Assembly: GCF_004340905.1 (NCBI RefSeq)
Contig: NZ_SLXD01000001.1
Coordinates: 62,001-126,000, forward strand
Direction of reading: 5' to 3'
DNA: 64,000 bases
Source of the DNA: Rubrivivax gelatinosus
GTDB taxonomy: Bacteria; Pseudomonadota; Gammaproteobacteria; Burkholderiales; Burkholderiaceae_C
The first letter of the stretch is position 1, and the number at the start of each line of letters is the position of its first letter. The notes beneath the pieces are model-generated. The model saw only the letters and a list, made by a program, of their open reading frames with translations, did not search any database and was not told where the DNA came from. Shown here piece after piece: positions 32,301 through 42,899 of the stretch. The position numbers and the translations under genes are program-made.

Positions 32301-32924
32301 ATGGCCCGCGCCCTGCGCCGCGTGCGCGGCTTCACGCTCGTCGAGGTGCTGGTCGCGCTGACCATCATGGCCGTGCTCGCCGGGCTGGCCTGGCGCGGCA
32401 TCGACGCCATGGTGCGGGCACGCGAGATCACGACGCAGGCCGTGGACCGCGCCGCGCGGCTGAACACCATCCTGTCGCAGTGGCAGCAGGACCTGGAGTC
32501 GCTGCAGGACACCGGTGCCGCCCCGGCGCTGCAGTTCGACGGCCGCCACCTGCGCCTGACACGGCGTGTCGAGGGCGGCGTCGCGGTCGTCGTCTGGACG
32601 CTCGCCGACGGCGTCTGGCAGCGCTGGGCCAGCCCCGCGACGACCCGGCTGCAGCCGCTGCAGCAGGCCTGGCTGCGCAGCCAGCAGCTGCAGGGCACCG
32701 AGCCGCAGCAGGTGCGGCTGCTCGACGGCGTCGCCGACTGGCAGCTCTACTACTACCGCGGCAACGCCTGGTCCAACGCCCAGTCCAGCGCCGGCACCTC
32801 CACCGCCGACGACGGCGAGTCCAGCCCCGGCGAGGACCTGCCCGACGCCGTGCGCCTGGTGATCGACACCGCCGCCGGCCGCCTCACGCGCGACCTGGTG
32901 CTGCTGCCCGGGGGTGCCCCGTGA
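32301..32924 (+). CDS. gspJ: Type II secretion minor pseudopilin GspJ
   Basis: The 207-residue protein has the prepilin signal RVRG/FTLVEVLVALTIMAVLAGL. The GspJ body is recognised from WRGIDAMVRA and WQQDLESLQDT near the start and VRLVIDTAAGRLTRDLVLLPG at the end. A Ser/Thr/Asp-rich loop near residues 160-180 is an acidic insertion. The stop overlaps the GTG of gspK by 4 bp. Confidence 0.94.
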   Translation: MARALRRVRGFTLVEVLVALTIMAVLAGLAWRGIDAMVRAREITTQAVDRAARLNTILSQWQQDLESLQDTGAAPALQFDGRHLRLTRRVEGGVAVVVWTLADGVWQRWASPATTRLQPLQQAWLRSQQLQGTEPQQVRLLDGVADWQLYYYRGNAWSNAQSSAGTSTADDGESSPGEDLPDAVRLVIDTAAGRLTRDLVLLPGGAP

Positions 32925-33871
32925 GGCGCGAACGCGGCGCCGCGCTGCTGCTGGCGATGCTGATCCTGACGCTGGTGGCGACGCTCGCCGCCGGCATGGC
33001 CTGGCAGCAGACGCGCGCAGTGCAGATCGAGGCCGCCGAACGCGCCTCGGTGCAGGCGGGCTGGATTCTCGACGCCTCGCTCGACTGGGCGCGGCTGATC
33101 CTGCGCGAGGACGGCCGCACCGGCAGCACCGACCACCTCGGCGAACCCTGGGCGACGCCGCTGGCCGAAGCGCGGCTGTCGAGCTTTCTCGCCGCCGACC
33201 GCGACAACACCGACACCGGTGGGCCCGAGGCCTTCATCTCGGGGGCCATCGCCGATGCACAGGCGAAGTACAACCTGCGCAACGTCGTGGACTCGGAGGG
33301 CAAGATCTCGCAGGTGGAGCTCAAGGCGCTGCAGCGCCTGTGCGAAGCCGCGGGCGTGCCGACCGACACGCCCGCGCGGCTGTCGCAGGGCCTGGCGGCG
33401 GCCTGGGCGGGGCAGAGCGCCGACGAGCGCGCCGATGCCCCGCTGGCGCCGCGCCGCGTCGCCGACCTGGTCTGGCTCGGGCTGGATGCGGCGACGGTCG
33501 CCCGGCTTTCGCCCTACGTGACGCTGCTGCCGTCGCAGACGCCGGTCAACGCCAACACCGCGGCACGCGAGGTGCTCGTCGCGGCCATCGACGGCCTGGA
33601 CCTCGGCAGCGCCGAGCGCCTCGTGCAGGCGCGCCAGCGCAGCCCCTTCGACAGCCTCGAAGCCGTGAACGCGCTGCTACCGCAGGACGTCAAGGCGAGC
33701 GAAGGCCGGGTCGCGGTGCGGACCTCCTTCTTCGAGGTGCGCGGCCGCCTGCGGCTGGAAGAACGTGTGATCGAGGAGGAGTCGCTCGTCGAACGCCGCA
33801 GCGCCGACCAGGGACGCGGGGTCGTCACGCTGCGCCGCGAGCGCCACCCGCTGCACATTCCGCAACAGTGA
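32921..33871 (+). CDS. gspK: Type II secretion minor pseudopilin GspK
   Basis: The 316-residue protein starts at a GTG (MRRERG/AALLLAMLILTLVATLAAG), the non-FTLIE leader that distinguishes GspK. Two helix-hairpin-helix-like SAM-fold regions (around PVNANTAAREVLVAAIDGLDL and RSPFDSLEAVNALL) are the known large tip domain, thought to cap the pseudopilus. A 19-bp gap separates it from gspL, the widest gap in this operon. Confidence 0.94.
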   Translation: MRRERGAALLLAMLILTLVATLAAGMAWQQTRAVQIEAAERASVQAGWILDASLDWARLILREDGRTGSTDHLGEPWATPLAEARLSSFLAADRDNTDTGGPEAFISGAIADAQAKYNLRNVVDSEGKISQVELKALQRLCEAAGVPTDTPARLSQGLAAAWAGQSADERADAPLAPRRVADLVWLGLDAATVARLSPYVTLLPSQTPVNANTAAREVLVAAIDGLDLGSAERLVQARQRSPFDSLEAVNALLPQDVKASEGRVAVRTSFFEVRGRLRLEERVIEEESLVERRSADQGRGVVTLRRERHPLHIPQQ

Positions 33872-33890
33872 GCCCGCCACAATAGACCCC

Positions 33891-35129
33891 ATGGCCGTTC
33901 TCGTGCTCCAGATCCCTCCCCGCCAGCGCCTGGCATCGCGCGCGGCGGACGAGTCGGTGCCGCCGCGCTCGCTTGCCGAGCTCGACTACGTCTTCAGTCC
34001 CGACGGGCTGGCCGTCGGCTCGTCGGGCCGTGCCGCGCCGGCGCTGCTGCCGCGGGCGGACAGCGTGGTCGCGGTGCTCGCCGACGCCGACGTCGCCTGG
34101 CAGCGCATCACGCTGCCCAAGGCCCCGCCGGCACGGCTGCGCGCCGCGCTCGCCGGCATGCTGGAAGAAGCGCTGCTCGACGACGAGGACGCGCTGCACT
34201 TCGCACTGCCGCCGCAGGCCGCCAGCGGCAGCGAGGCCTGGATCGCCGTCGTGCACCGCGGCTGGCTGGCCGGCGTCGTGGCCGAACTCGAAGCCGCCGG
34301 CGTCGTCGTCGACCGTGTCGTGCCGGCCGCCGTGCCCGGCACGCCGGGCGGCCACTTCTGCCTGCCCGCGGACGCCGACGCCGATGCCGCGCCCTGGCTG
34401 ACGCTGGTGCGCGAGGACGGCATCACCCGGCTGCGCACCGACGGCACGCTGGCGCGTGCGCTGCTGCCGGCCGACCCGGCGGCACAGCGCTGGACGGCAA
34501 CGCCGGCGGCGGCCGCCGCCGCCGAACGGTTCCTCGGCCAGCCGGTGGAGGTGTTCGCCGAAGCCGGCCGGGTGCTGGACGCGGCCCGTTCGCCTTGGAA
34601 CCTGCGCCAGTTCGAACTCGCGCCGCGCCGCCGCGGCCTGCGCGTGCTGCGCGAGCTGATGCAGCGCCTGATGAGCCCCGAATGGCGCCCCGTGCGCTGG
34701 GGCGCGCTGGCCCTGGTCGTCGTGCAGGTCGTCGGCCTGAACGCCCTGGCCTGGCAGCAGCGCCGGGCGATCGACGAGCGCCAGGCCCAGCTGACCACGA
34801 CGCTGCAGCAGAGTTTCCCCGGCGTGCGAGCCGTCGTCGACGCGCCGCTGCAGATGCGCCGCGAAGCCGAGCGCCTGCGCGCCGCCGCCGGCCGCGCCGG
34901 CGATGGCGACCTGGAGGTGCTGCTCGGCGCCGCCGCCGCGGCCTGGCCCGAAGGCCAGGGCCCGGTGCAGACGCTGCGCTACGAGTCCGGCCGGCTGACG
35001 CTGGCGGCCGACGGCTGGAGCGAACCCGAGATCGCCGGCTTCCGTGCCCGCCTCGGCCCGGCCGGCTACGCGGTCGAGCTCGCCGACGGCCGCATCACGC
35101 TGACCCGCCGCGCCGGAGCCGCCGCATGA
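33891..35129 (+). CDS. gspL: Type II secretion inner-membrane protein GspL
   Basis: The 412-residue protein has an N-terminal cytoplasmic actin-like domain (about residues 1-270), ending at a basic segment before the single membrane span near WGALALVVVQVVGLNALAW, and a periplasmic ferredoxin-like domain. GspL recruits the GspE ATPase to the membrane and pairs with GspM. A CACAAT hexamer 7 bp before the ATG could add an internal promoter. The end overlaps gspM by 4 bp. Confidence 0.93.
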   Translation: MAVLVLQIPPRQRLASRAADESVPPRSLAELDYVFSPDGLAVGSSGRAAPALLPRADSVVAVLADADVAWQRITLPKAPPARLRAALAGMLEEALLDDEDALHFALPPQAASGSEAWIAVVHRGWLAGVVAELEAAGVVVDRVVPAAVPGTPGGHFCLPADADADAAPWLTLVREDGITRLRTDGTLARALLPADPAAQRWTATPAAAAAAERFLGQPVEVFAEAGRVLDAARSPWNLRQFELAPRRRGLRVLRELMQRLMSPEWRPVRWGALALVVVQVVGLNALAWQQRRAIDERQAQLTTTLQQSFPGVRAVVDAPLQMRREAERLRAAAGRAGDGDLEVLLGAAAAAWPEGQGPVQTLRYESGRLTLAADGWSEPEIAGFRARLGPAGYAVELADGRITLTRRAGAAA

Positions 35130-35611
35130 ACGCCGCACGCCTGGCTCCGCTCAAGGCCTGGTGGGCACGCCTGGCGCCGCGCGAGCGTGTGCTCGTCGGC
35201 GCCGCCGCCACCATCGTCGGCCTGTACCTGGTCTTCGCCGTGGCGGTCCAGCCGGCCTGGCGCACCCTGGCCGCCGCGCCGGCCAAGCTCGAGGCGCTGG
35301 ACGCCGAGCTGCAGGCCATGGACCGCCTGGCCGCCGAGGCGCGCGAGCTGCGCAGCGCACCGCCGGTCAACGCCGAGCAGGCCGCCGCCGCGCTGCGTGC
35401 CGCCAGCGAGCGCCTGGGGCCGCACGGCAGGCTGTCACTGCAGGGCGACCGCGCCGTGCTGACGCTGGACAACGTCGGCACCGCCGAGCTGCAGGACTGG
35501 CTGGCCGAGGTGCGTTCGGGCGCCCGCGCACGCCCGGTCGAGGCGACGCTGACTCGCGGCTCGGCCGGCTACAGCGGCAGCATCGTCGTCGCGATCGGAG
35601 GCGCCGGTTGA
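35126..35611 (+). CDS. gspM: Type II secretion inner-membrane protein GspM
   Basis: The 161-residue protein has a cytoplasmic N-terminus (LKAWWARLAPRERVLVG), one span (AAATIVGLYLVFAVAVQPAW) and a periplasmic ferredoxin-like domain with a predicted coiled stretch (LEALDAELQAMDRLAAEARE). It partners GspL. The start overlaps the gspL stop (ATGA), and the stop overlaps the TTG of gspN. Confidence 0.93.
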   Translation: MNAARLAPLKAWWARLAPRERVLVGAAATIVGLYLVFAVAVQPAWRTLAAAPAKLEALDAELQAMDRLAAEARELRSAPPVNAEQAAAALRAASERLGPHGRLSLQGDRAVLTLDNVGTAELQDWLAEVRSGARARPVEATLTRGSAGYSGSIVVAIGGAG

Positions 35612-36411
35612 CCGCAGCGCCGTACGACGGGTCGCGCAGCCGCCGCAGCACGCGGCGCTGGGCCGTGGGCGGCACCGCGCTGGGGGCGGCCGCGGCGCTG
35701 GTGGCGTTCGCGCCGGCGGCCTGGCTCACCGGTGCGCTGGCACGCGCCAGCGGCGAGCGCCTCGTGCTCGCCGACGCCCGCGGCAGCATCTGGAACGGCA
35801 GCGCCGTCGCGGTGCTCACCGGCGGCCCCGGCGCACGCGACGCCGCCGCGCTGCCCGGGCGCCTGCACTGGACGCTGCGTCCCGCCGCCACCGGCATCGT
35901 GCTGCGGGCCCGCCAGGCCTGCTGCATCGAGGGTGAACTCGCGCTGCGCGTGGACTTCGGCCTCGGGCGCTGGAAGATCACGCTGCCGCCCGGCCCGGTG
36001 GGCCGCTGGCCGGCAGCCTGGCTCGCCGGGCTGGGCACGCCGTTCAACACGCTCGGACTGGGCGGCTCGGTCGCGCTGGCCAGCCAGGGCCTGGTCGCCG
36101 AGTCGGCGGCCGGGCGCTGGAGCCTGGCCGGCGGTGCGACGCTGGTGCTGGACGACCTGTCCTCGCGCCTGTCGACGCTCGAGCGCCTGGGCAGCTATCG
36201 CCTGACGCTGGCCGGCGGCGAGGTGCCGCGGCTGACGCTGGCCACGCAACAGGGCCCGCTGCTGCTGTCCGGCGACGGCCAGTGGTCCGGCCGCGGCCTG
36301 CGTTTTCGCGGCGAGGCCGCTGCCGCGCCGGGTTCCGAACCGGTGCTGAACAATCTGCTGAACATCATCGGCCGCCGCCAAGGCACGAAGGCCGTCATTT
36401 CGATCGGATGA
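35608..36411 (+). CDS. gspN: Type II secretion protein GspN
   Basis: The 267-residue protein starts at TTG (TTGA overlap with the gspM stop). The alternative would be a much later start. An N-terminal span (VGGTALGAAAALVAFAPAAWL) is followed by the GspN domain (LADARGSIWNGSAVAVL, then a segment with FNTLGLGGSVALAS), which is inner-membrane anchored and periplasmic. GspN is optional in type II systems and common in betaproteobacteria. A cysteine pair CCIEGE near residue 105 may form a disulfide elsewhere. The stop overlaps the gspD ATG. Confidence 0.88.
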   Translation: MTAAPYDGSRSRRSTRRWAVGGTALGAAAALVAFAPAAWLTGALARASGERLVLADARGSIWNGSAVAVLTGGPGARDAAALPGRLHWTLRPAATGIVLRARQACCIEGELALRVDFGLGRWKITLPPGPVGRWPAAWLAGLGTPFNTLGLGGSVALASQGLVAESAAGRWSLAGGATLVLDDLSSRLSTLERLGSYRLTLAGGEVPRLTLATQQGPLLLSGDGQWSGRGLRFRGEAAAAPGSEPVLNNLLNIIGRRQGTKAVISIG

Positions 36412-38585
36412 GCATGAAATCCTCGCGCCTCCTCGCCGTCGCGCTGTGCATGGCCGCCGCCGCCCAGATGGCCCCGCTGCCGGCCGCCGCACAGCGCCCG
36501 CGGGCGCCCGTCACGGTGAACTTCGTCAACGCCGACATCGACGCCGTCGCGCGTGCGTTCGCGGCGATGATCGATCGCCAGATCGTCGTCGACCCGCGCG
36601 TCAAGGGCCAGATCACCGTCTACAGCGAGCAGCCGCAGAGCGTGCAGGAGGCCTACCAGAGCTTCCAGTCGGCGCTGCGCGGCCTGGGCTTCGCGGTCAT
36701 CGAGAGCGGCGGGCTGCTGAAGGTGGTGCCCGAGGCCGACGCCAAGCTGCAGACCGGCACCGTCTCGGTGGGCGAGGTCGGTGTGCGCGGCGACCAGGTC
36801 ATCACGCAGATCTTCCGCCTGCGCTACGAGAACCCGAACAACCTCGTCGCGGTGCTGCGCCCGCTGATCAGCGCCAACAACACGATCAACTCCAACCCGG
36901 GTTCGAGTTCGCTGGTCATCACCGACTACGCCGACAACCTGCAGCGCATCGGCCGCATCATCGCCGCGCTCGACCAGCCCACCGCCACCGACCTGGAGGT
37001 CGTGCCGCTGGAGCACGCGGTGGCCAGCGACCTGGCGCCGCTGGTGCAGCGCCTGGCCGAGACCGGCAGCACCGTGACCGCACCGGGTGCCGCCGCCGGC
37101 GCCGGCGGCACGACGGTCGTGGCCGACGCGCGCAGCAACTCGCTGATCATCCGCGCGCCCAACGCCGCACGCCTGGCCGCGGTGCGCGCCGCGATCGCCA
37201 AGCTCGACCGCCCGGCCAGCGGCCTGGGCCCCAGCGGCGGGCTATGGGTGGTGCACCTGAAGAACGCCGATGCCGTGAAGCTCGCCACCGTGCTGCGCGC
37301 GGCCTTCGGCACCGCCGGCGGCTCGGGCGGCACGACCACGCCCACCGGCGTGAGCGGCGGCACGACGCCGGCCGCGCCGAGCAACCCCGCCGCGCCCGGC
37401 GCCACCGGCGCGACGACCAGCGGCGCGTCGGCGCAGTCCACCAGCCCGGTCACGCCCTCGGGCCAGCCGACGACCGGCGGCTTCATCCAGGCCGACCCGG
37501 CGACGAACTCGCTGATCATCACCGCGCCCGAGCCGCTGTACCGCCAGGTGCGCGCGATGATCGAGCAGCTCGATTCGCGCCGCGCCCAGGTCTACATCGA
37601 GAGCCTGATCGTCGAGGTCGCCGGCGACAACGCCGCCGAGTTCGGCTTCCAGTGGCAGGGCCTGCTGGGCAAGGACGGCGACTCGACCGGGCTGTTCGCC
37701 GGCACCAACTTCAGCAACAGCGGCGGCAACATCCTCAGCATCACCACCGCGGCGGCCAGCGGCGACGCCAGCGGCATCAGCGTCGGCGAGGGCCTGAACA
37801 TCGGCCTGCTCAAACGCTACGGCGGCACCTACGCGCTCGGCGCGCTGGCCAACCTGCTGCAGAGCCAGACCAAGACCAACATCGTCTCGACGCCGAACCT
37901 GATCACGCTGGACAACGAGGAAGCGAAGATCGTCGTCGGCGAGAACGTGCCCTTCATCACCGGCCAGTACACCAACACCGGCACCTCGACCACCAGCCCC
38001 TTCCAGACCATCGAGCGCAAGGACGTCGGCATCACGCTGCGCATCCGGCCGCAGATCGGCGAAAGCGGCACGGTGCGCATGACGATCTACCAGGAGCAGT
38101 CCAGCGTGCTGACCACGGCCACCGTGGGCACCAGCAATGCCGGGCCGTCGACGACCAAACGTTCGATCGAGTCGCAGGTCGTCGTCGAGGACGGCCAGAT
38201 CATCGTGCTCGGCGGCCTGGTGCAGGACAGTTATGTCGAGGAGAAGTCCAAGGTGCCGCTGCTGGGCGACATCCCGGGCCTCGGGGCGCTGTTCCGAAGC
38301 GAGAGCCGCACCAAGAAGCGCACCAACCTGATGGTCTTCCTGCGCCCGGTGGTGATGCGCGACGCCGACAGCACCGCCAGGCTGTCGCTGGACCGCTACG
38401 ACCAGATCCGGGCGCGCCAGGAGGGCTCGCAGCCGACACCGAACTCGATCCTGCGCATCGACGAGGCCCCGGTGCTGCCGCCGCTGCCGAACCCCACGCC
38501 GCAGCCGGCGCAGCCGGCCAAGCCGCCGCTCGTGCAGCCGGTGGCGCCCGCGCCCAACGACGTCACCCCCGCCACCCCGTACTGA
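36408..38585 (+). CDS. gspD: Type II secretion system secretin GspD
   Basis: The 725-residue product has a signal peptide ([23 protein letters not shown]) and N0-N3 domains: [17 protein letters not shown] (N0), [17 protein letters not shown] (N1) and [17 protein letters not shown] (N3). A Gly/Thr/Pro-rich linker of about 50 residues lies within N3 (near 310-360). The secretin core has [10 protein letters not shown] and the signature [18 protein letters not shown] proline-rich tail follows. It forms the outer-membrane gate. A second ATG lies two codons after the chosen one. Confidence 0.96.
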   Translation: MSMKSSRLLAVALCMAAAAQMAPLPAAAQRPRAPVTVNFVNADIDAVARAFAAMIDRQIVVDPRVKGQITVYSEQPQSVQEAYQSFQSALRGLGFAVIESGGLLKVVPEADAKLQTGTVSVGEVGVRGDQVITQIFRLRYENPNNLVAVLRPLISANNTINSNPGSSSLVITDYADNLQRIGRIIAALDQPTATDLEVVPLEHAVASDLAPLVQRLAETGSTVTAPGAAAGAGGTTVVADARSNSLIIRAPNAARLAAVRAAIAKLDRPASGLGPSGGLWVVHLKNADAVKLATVLRAAFGTAGGSGGTTTPTGVSGGTTPAAPSNPAAPGATGATTSGASAQSTSPVTPSGQPTTGGFIQADPATNSLIITAPEPLYRQVRAMIEQLDSRRAQVYIESLIVEVAGDNAAEFGFQWQGLLGKDGDSTGLFAGTNFSNSGGNILSITTAAASGDASGISVGEGLNIGLLKRYGGTYALGALANLLQSQTKTNIVSTPNLITLDNEEAKIVVGENVPFITGQYTNTGTSTTSPFQTIERKDVGITLRIRPQIGESGTVRMTIYQEQSSVLTTATVGTSNAGPSTTKRSIESQVVVEDGQIIVLGGLVQDSYVEEKSKVPLLGDIPGLGALFRSESRTKKRTNLMVFLRPVVMRDADSTARLSLDRYDQIRARQEGSQPTPNSILRIDEAPVLPPLPNPTPQPAQPAKPPLVQPVAPAPNDVTPATPY

Positions 38586-38589
38586 GCCG

Positions 38590-40008
38590 ATGGCCACCCG
38601 ACACCCGCTGCCCTACGCGTTCGCCAAGGCGAACACGCTGCTGCTGGAAGACGACGGCCAGCTCGTGCTGTGGGCCGGCGAGAGCACACCGCCGGCGGCG
38701 CTGGCCGAGGTCACGCGGCTGTTCGACGTCAGCGCCTTCGAGCACGAACCGAGCGCGACGCTGGCCCAGCGCATCGCCGCGGCCTATGCCGGCGGCGAGA
38801 GCAGCGCCGCGGCCGTGATCGGCGAGGTCGAGAGCGGCGTCGACCTGTCGCGCATGATGCAGGAGCTGCCGGCGGTCGAGGACCTGCTCGAAGCCGCCGA
38901 CGACGCGCCGATCATCCGCATGCTCAACGCGCTGCTGACGCAGGCCGCCAAGGACGGCGCGAGCGACATCCACATCGAGCCCTACGAACGCAGCTCCAGC
39001 GTGCGCTTCCGCGTCGACGGCACGCTGCGCGAGGTGGTGCAGCCGAACAAGGCGCTGCACGCGGCGCTGATCAGCCGGCTGAAGATCATGGCCGAGCTCG
39101 ACATCGCCGAGAAGCGCCTGCCGCAGGACGGCCGCATCAGCTTGCGCATCGGCGGCCGGGCGATCGACGTGCGGGTCTCGACGCTGCCCTCGGCGCACGG
39201 CGAACGCGCGGTGCTGCGCCTGCTGGACAAGGCCGAATCGAAGTTCACGCTCGAGGGCCTGGGCATGGACGGCGAGGTGCTGGCGCGTTTCGAGCGCCTG
39301 ATCCAGCAGCCGCACGGCATCGTGCTCGTCACCGGCCCCACCGGCAGCGGCAAGACGACGACGCTGTACGCCTCGCTGGGCCGGGTGGACACCGCGACGA
39401 CCAACGTGCTGACGGTCGAGGACCCGGTCGAGTACGAGCTGCCCGGCATCGGCCAGACCCAGGTCAACCCGAAGATCGACCTGACGTTCGCGAAGGCGCT
39501 GCGCGCCATCCTGCGCCAGGACCCGGACGTCATCATGATCGGCGAGATCCGCGACTACGAGACCGCGCAGATCGCGATCCAGGCCTCGCTCACCGGCCAC
39601 CTGGTGCTGGCGACGATCCACACCAACGACGCGCCCTCCTCGGTCACGCGGCTGATCGACATGGGTGTCGAGCCCTATCTGCTGTCGTCGAGCCTGCTCG
39701 GCGCGCTGGCCCAGCGCCTGGTGCGCAAGCTCTGCCCGGCGTGCAAGCGCCAGGACGGCGAAGGCCGCTGGCACCCGGTCGGCTGCCCGGCGTGCAGCCA
39801 CACCGGCTACAAGGGCCGCACCGGGGTGTACGAGCTGATGGTCGTCGACGAGGCGGTGCAGACGCTGATCCACGAACGCGGCTCCGAGCAGGACCTCGCC
39901 GCCGCCGCACGCGCCAACGGCCTGTGCTCGATGCGCGAGGACGGCGAGCGCCTGATCGCCGAGGGCCTGACCTCGGCCGAGGAAGTCATCCGCGTGACGA
40001 GAGACTGA
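38590..40008 (+). CDS. gspE: Type II secretion ATPase GspE
   Basis: The 472-residue cytoplasmic ATPase has Walker [14 protein letters not shown], the Asp box [17 protein letters not shown], Walker [16 protein letters not shown], the His box [14 protein letters not shown] and a zinc-binding CxxC...CxxC pair (CPACKRQ ... [12 protein letters not shown]). It powers pseudopilus assembly. It is 4 bp from gspD and its stop overlaps the gspF ATG (TGATG). Confidence 0.97.
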   Translation: MATRHPLPYAFAKANTLLLEDDGQLVLWAGESTPPAALAEVTRLFDVSAFEHEPSATLAQRIAAAYAGGESSAAAVIGEVESGVDLSRMMQELPAVEDLLEAADDAPIIRMLNALLTQAAKDGASDIHIEPYERSSSVRFRVDGTLREVVQPNKALHAALISRLKIMAELDIAEKRLPQDGRISLRIGGRAIDVRVSTLPSAHGERAVLRLLDKAESKFTLEGLGMDGEVLARFERLIQQPHGIVLVTGPTGSGKTTTLYASLGRVDTATTNVLTVEDPVEYELPGIGQTQVNPKIDLTFAKALRAILRQDPDVIMIGEIRDYETAQIAIQASLTGHLVLATIHTNDAPSSVTRLIDMGVEPYLLSSSLLGALAQRLVRKLCPACKRQDGEGRWHPVGCPACSHTGYKGRTGVYELMVVDEAVQTLIHERGSEQDLAAAARANGLCSMREDGERLIAEGLTSAEEVIRVTRD

Positions 40009-41225
40009 TGCCGGCCTACCGCTTCGAGGCACTGGACGCCGCCGGCAAGGCCCAGAGCGGCCTGCTCGACGCCGACAACGCCCGCGCCGCGCGCGCGCAG
40101 ATCCGCGCCCGCAACCTGGTGCCGCTGTCGGTGGCGCCGGTCGGCGCGCCGGCCGCCGAAGGCACGAACGCGGCGCGTTTCTCGCGCCGGGTCTACAACG
40201 CCACCGGGCTGGCGGTCTGGACGCGCCAGCTCGCCGGGCTGGTCGGCTCGGGCCTGCCGCTGGAGCGTGCGCTCACCGCGCTGGCCGACGAAGCCGAGGA
40301 CCAGCGCCAGCGCGAGCTGCTGGTGCACCTGAGGAGCGAGGTCAACGCCGGCAGCCCGTTCGCCCGCGCGCTGGGCACGGCGCCGCGCGAGTTCGACGAG
40401 GTCTACCGCGCGGTCGTCGCCGCCGGCGAGCAGAGCGGCGCGCTCGGCGCGGTGCTCGAACGGCTGGCGCAGGACCTGGAAGACCGCCAGGCGCTGCGCA
40501 GCAAGCTGCTCGGCGCGATGCTCTATCCGGCGATCGTCTCGGCGATCGCGCTGGTCATCGTGACCTTCCTCGTCACCTACGTCGTGCCGCAGGTGGCGAC
40601 GGTGTTCAGCAACACCAAGCAGTCGCTGCCGATGCTGACGGTGGTGATGATGGCGATCAGCGACTTCGTGCGCCACTGGGGCTGGGCGGTGGTGCTGGGC
40701 GTCATCGCGGCCGTCTCGGCCTTCGTGTTCGCACGGCGCAGCGCGGGATTTCGCGAGCGCAGCGACGCCGCCTTCCTGCGCCTGCCGCTGGTCGGCCGGC
40801 TCTCGCGCGGCTACAACGCGGCGCGTTTCGCCGGCACGCTGGCGATGCTGGCCGGCGCCGGCGTGCCGATCCTGAAGGCGCTGCAGGCCGCCGCCGAGAC
40901 GCTGGGCAACCGCGCGATGCGCGCCGACGCGCTCGACGCGCTGGTGCAGGTGCGCGAAGGCGCGCCGCTGGCCGCGGCGCTGGCGGCCAAGAAACGTTTC
41001 CCCGGCCTGCTGGCGATGTTCGCGCGCCTGGGCGAACAGACCGGCCAGCTGCCGGTGATGCTGCAGCGTGCCGCCACCCAGCTCGCAGCCGAGGTCCAGC
41101 GCCGCGCGATGGCCGTGGCCACCGTGCTCGAGCCGCTGTTGATCGTCGCGATGGGCGGCGTCGTGATGATGATCGTGCTGGCGGTGATGCTGCCGATCAT
41201 CCAGCTCAACAGCTGGGTGCGCTGA
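40008..41225 (+). CDS. gspF: Type II secretion inner-membrane platform protein GspF
   Basis: The 405-residue protein has two repeated GspF domains (around WTRQLAGLVGSGLPLERAL and FAGTLAMLAGAGVPILKAL) and three membrane spans (LVIVTFLVTYVVPQV, AVVLGVIAAVSAFVF and VMMIVLAVMLPIIQL). It forms the rotor-like platform of the secretion ATPase. It is the last gene of the operon; the next gene is convergent, with no bases between the stops. Confidence 0.96.
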   Translation: MPAYRFEALDAAGKAQSGLLDADNARAARAQIRARNLVPLSVAPVGAPAAEGTNAARFSRRVYNATGLAVWTRQLAGLVGSGLPLERALTALADEAEDQRQRELLVHLRSEVNAGSPFARALGTAPREFDEVYRAVVAAGEQSGALGAVLERLAQDLEDRQALRSKLLGAMLYPAIVSAIALVIVTFLVTYVVPQVATVFSNTKQSLPMLTVVMMAISDFVRHWGWAVVLGVIAAVSAFVFARRSAGFRERSDAAFLRLPLVGRLSRGYNAARFAGTLAMLAGAGVPILKALQAAAETLGNRAMRADALDALVQVREGAPLAAALAAKKRFPGLLAMFARLGEQTGQLPVMLQRAATQLAAEVQRRAMAVATVLEPLLIVAMGGVVMMIVLAVMLPIIQLNSWVR

Positions 41226-42785
41226 TCAGACCCGGGCCTCCTGGCCCAGCCTGAAGGTCGACACCAGCTCGGCGAGCTGCCCGGCCTGCTGGCGCAGGCT
41301 GCCGGCGGCGGCCGTGGCTTCCTCCACCAGCGCCGCGTTCTGCTGCGTCATCTGGTCGAGTTCGCCGACCGCGCCGTTGACCTGGTGGATGCCCTGGCTC
41401 TGCTCGATCGACGCGGCGCTGATCTCGGCGATGATGTCCGTCACGCGGCGCGCGTTGGCAACGATGTCGCCCATGGTCTGGCCGGCCTCGGCCGCCAGGC
41501 GCGTGCCCGACTCCACCTTGTCGACGCTGGCGCCGATCAGCGCCTTGATCTCGCGTGCGGCCTCGGCCGCACGCTGGGCAAGCGATCGCACCTCGCCGGC
41601 GACGACCGCGAAGCCGCGGCCCTGTTCACCCGCACGCGCCGCCTCGACGGCGGCGTTGAGCGCCAGGATGTTGGTCTGGAAGGCGATGCCGTCGATGGTG
41701 CCGATGATGTCGGCGATGCGGCGCGAGCTGGCGCTGATCTCGTCCATCGTCGTCACCACCTGGCCGACGACCTCGCCGCCGCGGCGCGCGACGTCGGCCG
41801 CAGCCACCGCCAGCTGGTTGGCCTGGGTGGCGGCGTCGGCGCTGGACTTGACGGTGCCGGTCAGCTGCTCCATCGCCGCCGCGGTCTGCTGCAGGTTGGA
41901 CGCCGTGTGTTCGGTGCGCTGGCTCAGGTCCTGGTTGCCGGTGGCGATCTGGGCGCTGGCCGTGGCGATGCCGTCGGCCGCGCCACGCACCTGCTGCACC
42001 GTGCTGCGCAGCGCCTCGCGCATCGTGTCGATGGCGCGCAGCAGGCGGCCGGTCTCGTCGTTCGGGTAGTGGCTGCGGGCCGTGCCCGAGAGGTCCATCG
42101 CGGCGATCGCCTCGGCGGCTTTCTCGGCCTCGACGACCGGACGCACGATGCTCAGCGTCAGCCGCCGCGCCAGGAAGACACCGAGCAGCAGGGCGAAGAC
42201 GCTGGAGCCGACGAGCGCCTGCACCGTGCGTGCGCGCAGCGCCTCGACGCGCGCGGCGGCGGCATCCAGCTGCGCCTGCTGCAGCGCGAGCAGCGCCTGG
42301 ACCTTGGCCACGTACTTCCCGGCGGCACCCTCGAAGCGCTCGCCGAAGGCCCGGTCGGCGCCATCGGCGTCACCGGCCTTCTTCAGCGCGGAGATCTCTT
42401 CGCGCGCCGCGAGATAGGCCTTGCGCGCGCCACCGATCTCCTCGTACAGCGCGTGCTCCTCGGGCGTCTGCAGCGCCTCGCCGACGGACTTCTGCAGCGC
42501 CGAGGCCTCCTGGGTCGAGCGCGCCGACGTCGCGGCGAAGTAGGTCACCAGGCCGGCGTCGCTGCTCTTGGCGATGGCCGCCGAGCGCTGCACGGCGGCG
42601 TTGATCAGCAGCAGCCAGGCGGCGCTCGAACGCTCGACGCGCAGGCGGTGGGCGAGCATGTCGTCCAGCTCGCCCTGCAGCGTGCGCAGCATCAGCACGG
42701 AGGCCACGGCGGAGACCAGCGAAAGCGCCAGGATGGCCGCAAGAACAGCCGTCATGCGGCGGCCGATCGACAGACTTGAAAACAT
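41226..42785 (-). CDS. Methyl-accepting chemotaxis protein 1 (4-helix-bundle type)
   Basis: The 519-residue receptor starts [17 protein letters not shown]. It has TM1 (about 11-33), a periplasmic helical domain (34-188, 4HB-like), TM2 (189-209), HAMP (210-262) and a cytoplasmic signalling domain with the hairpin tip [21 protein letters not shown]. No C-terminal CheR/CheB tethering pentapeptide is present (ends RLGQEARV). The signalling half is almost identical in DNA to that of receptor 2. It is the last of a leftward trio and ends directly against gspF. The ligand is unknown. Confidence 0.93.
   Translation of the reverse strand: MFSSLSIGRRMTAVLAAILALSLVSAVASVLMLRTLQGELDDMLAHRLRVERSSAAWLLLINAAVQRSAAIAKSSDAGLVTYFAATSARSTQEASALQKSVGEALQTPEEHALYEEIGGARKAYLAAREEISALKKAGDADGADRAFGERFEGAAGKYVAKVQALLALQQAQLDAAAARVEALRARTVQALVGSSVFALLLGVFLARRLTLSIVRPVVEAEKAAEAIAAMDLSGTARSHYPNDETGRLLRAIDTMREALRSTVQQVRGAADGIATASAQIATGNQDLSQRTEHTASNLQQTAAAMEQLTGTVKSSADAATQANQLAVAAADVARRGGEVVGQVVTTMDEISASSRRIADIIGTIDGIAFQTNILALNAAVEAARAGEQGRGFAVVAGEVRSLAQRAAEAAREIKALIGASVDKVESGTRLAAEAGQTMGDIVANARRVTDIIAEISAASIEQSQGIHQVNGAVGELDQMTQQNAALVEEATAAAGSLRQQAGQLAELVSTFRLGQEARV
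41253..42051. repeat. Direct repeat copy A (chemoreceptor signalling region)
   Basis: This 799-bp block matches 42936-43734 with 11 mismatches in my by-eye alignment, which lies 1683 bp downstream. The long stretch 41609-42030 has only one mismatch. It encodes the C-terminal part of receptor 1 and is interpreted as gene conversion or recent duplication. Confidence 0.9.
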
Positions 42786-42836
42786 TTTTGACAGCTTCGG
42801 ACTGGCCCGGGCCGATGCCGGGCGGATGTCCTCCAC

Positions 42837-42863
42837 GTCGAATTCGGGCCTGTGGAGTTGAGC
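42837..42863 (-). promoter_or_regulatory. Sigma-28-like promoter motif of chemoreceptor 1
   Basis: Minus strand: GCTCAACTCC (42854-42863) then a TCGAC word (42837-42841), matching the layout of the motif ahead of receptor 2. It diverges from the strict sigma-28 consensus, so this is weak evidence. Confidence 0.3.
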
Positions 42864-42899
42864 GCTGGCCCAGCGCAAGACCGCGATCCGAGGCTCAGA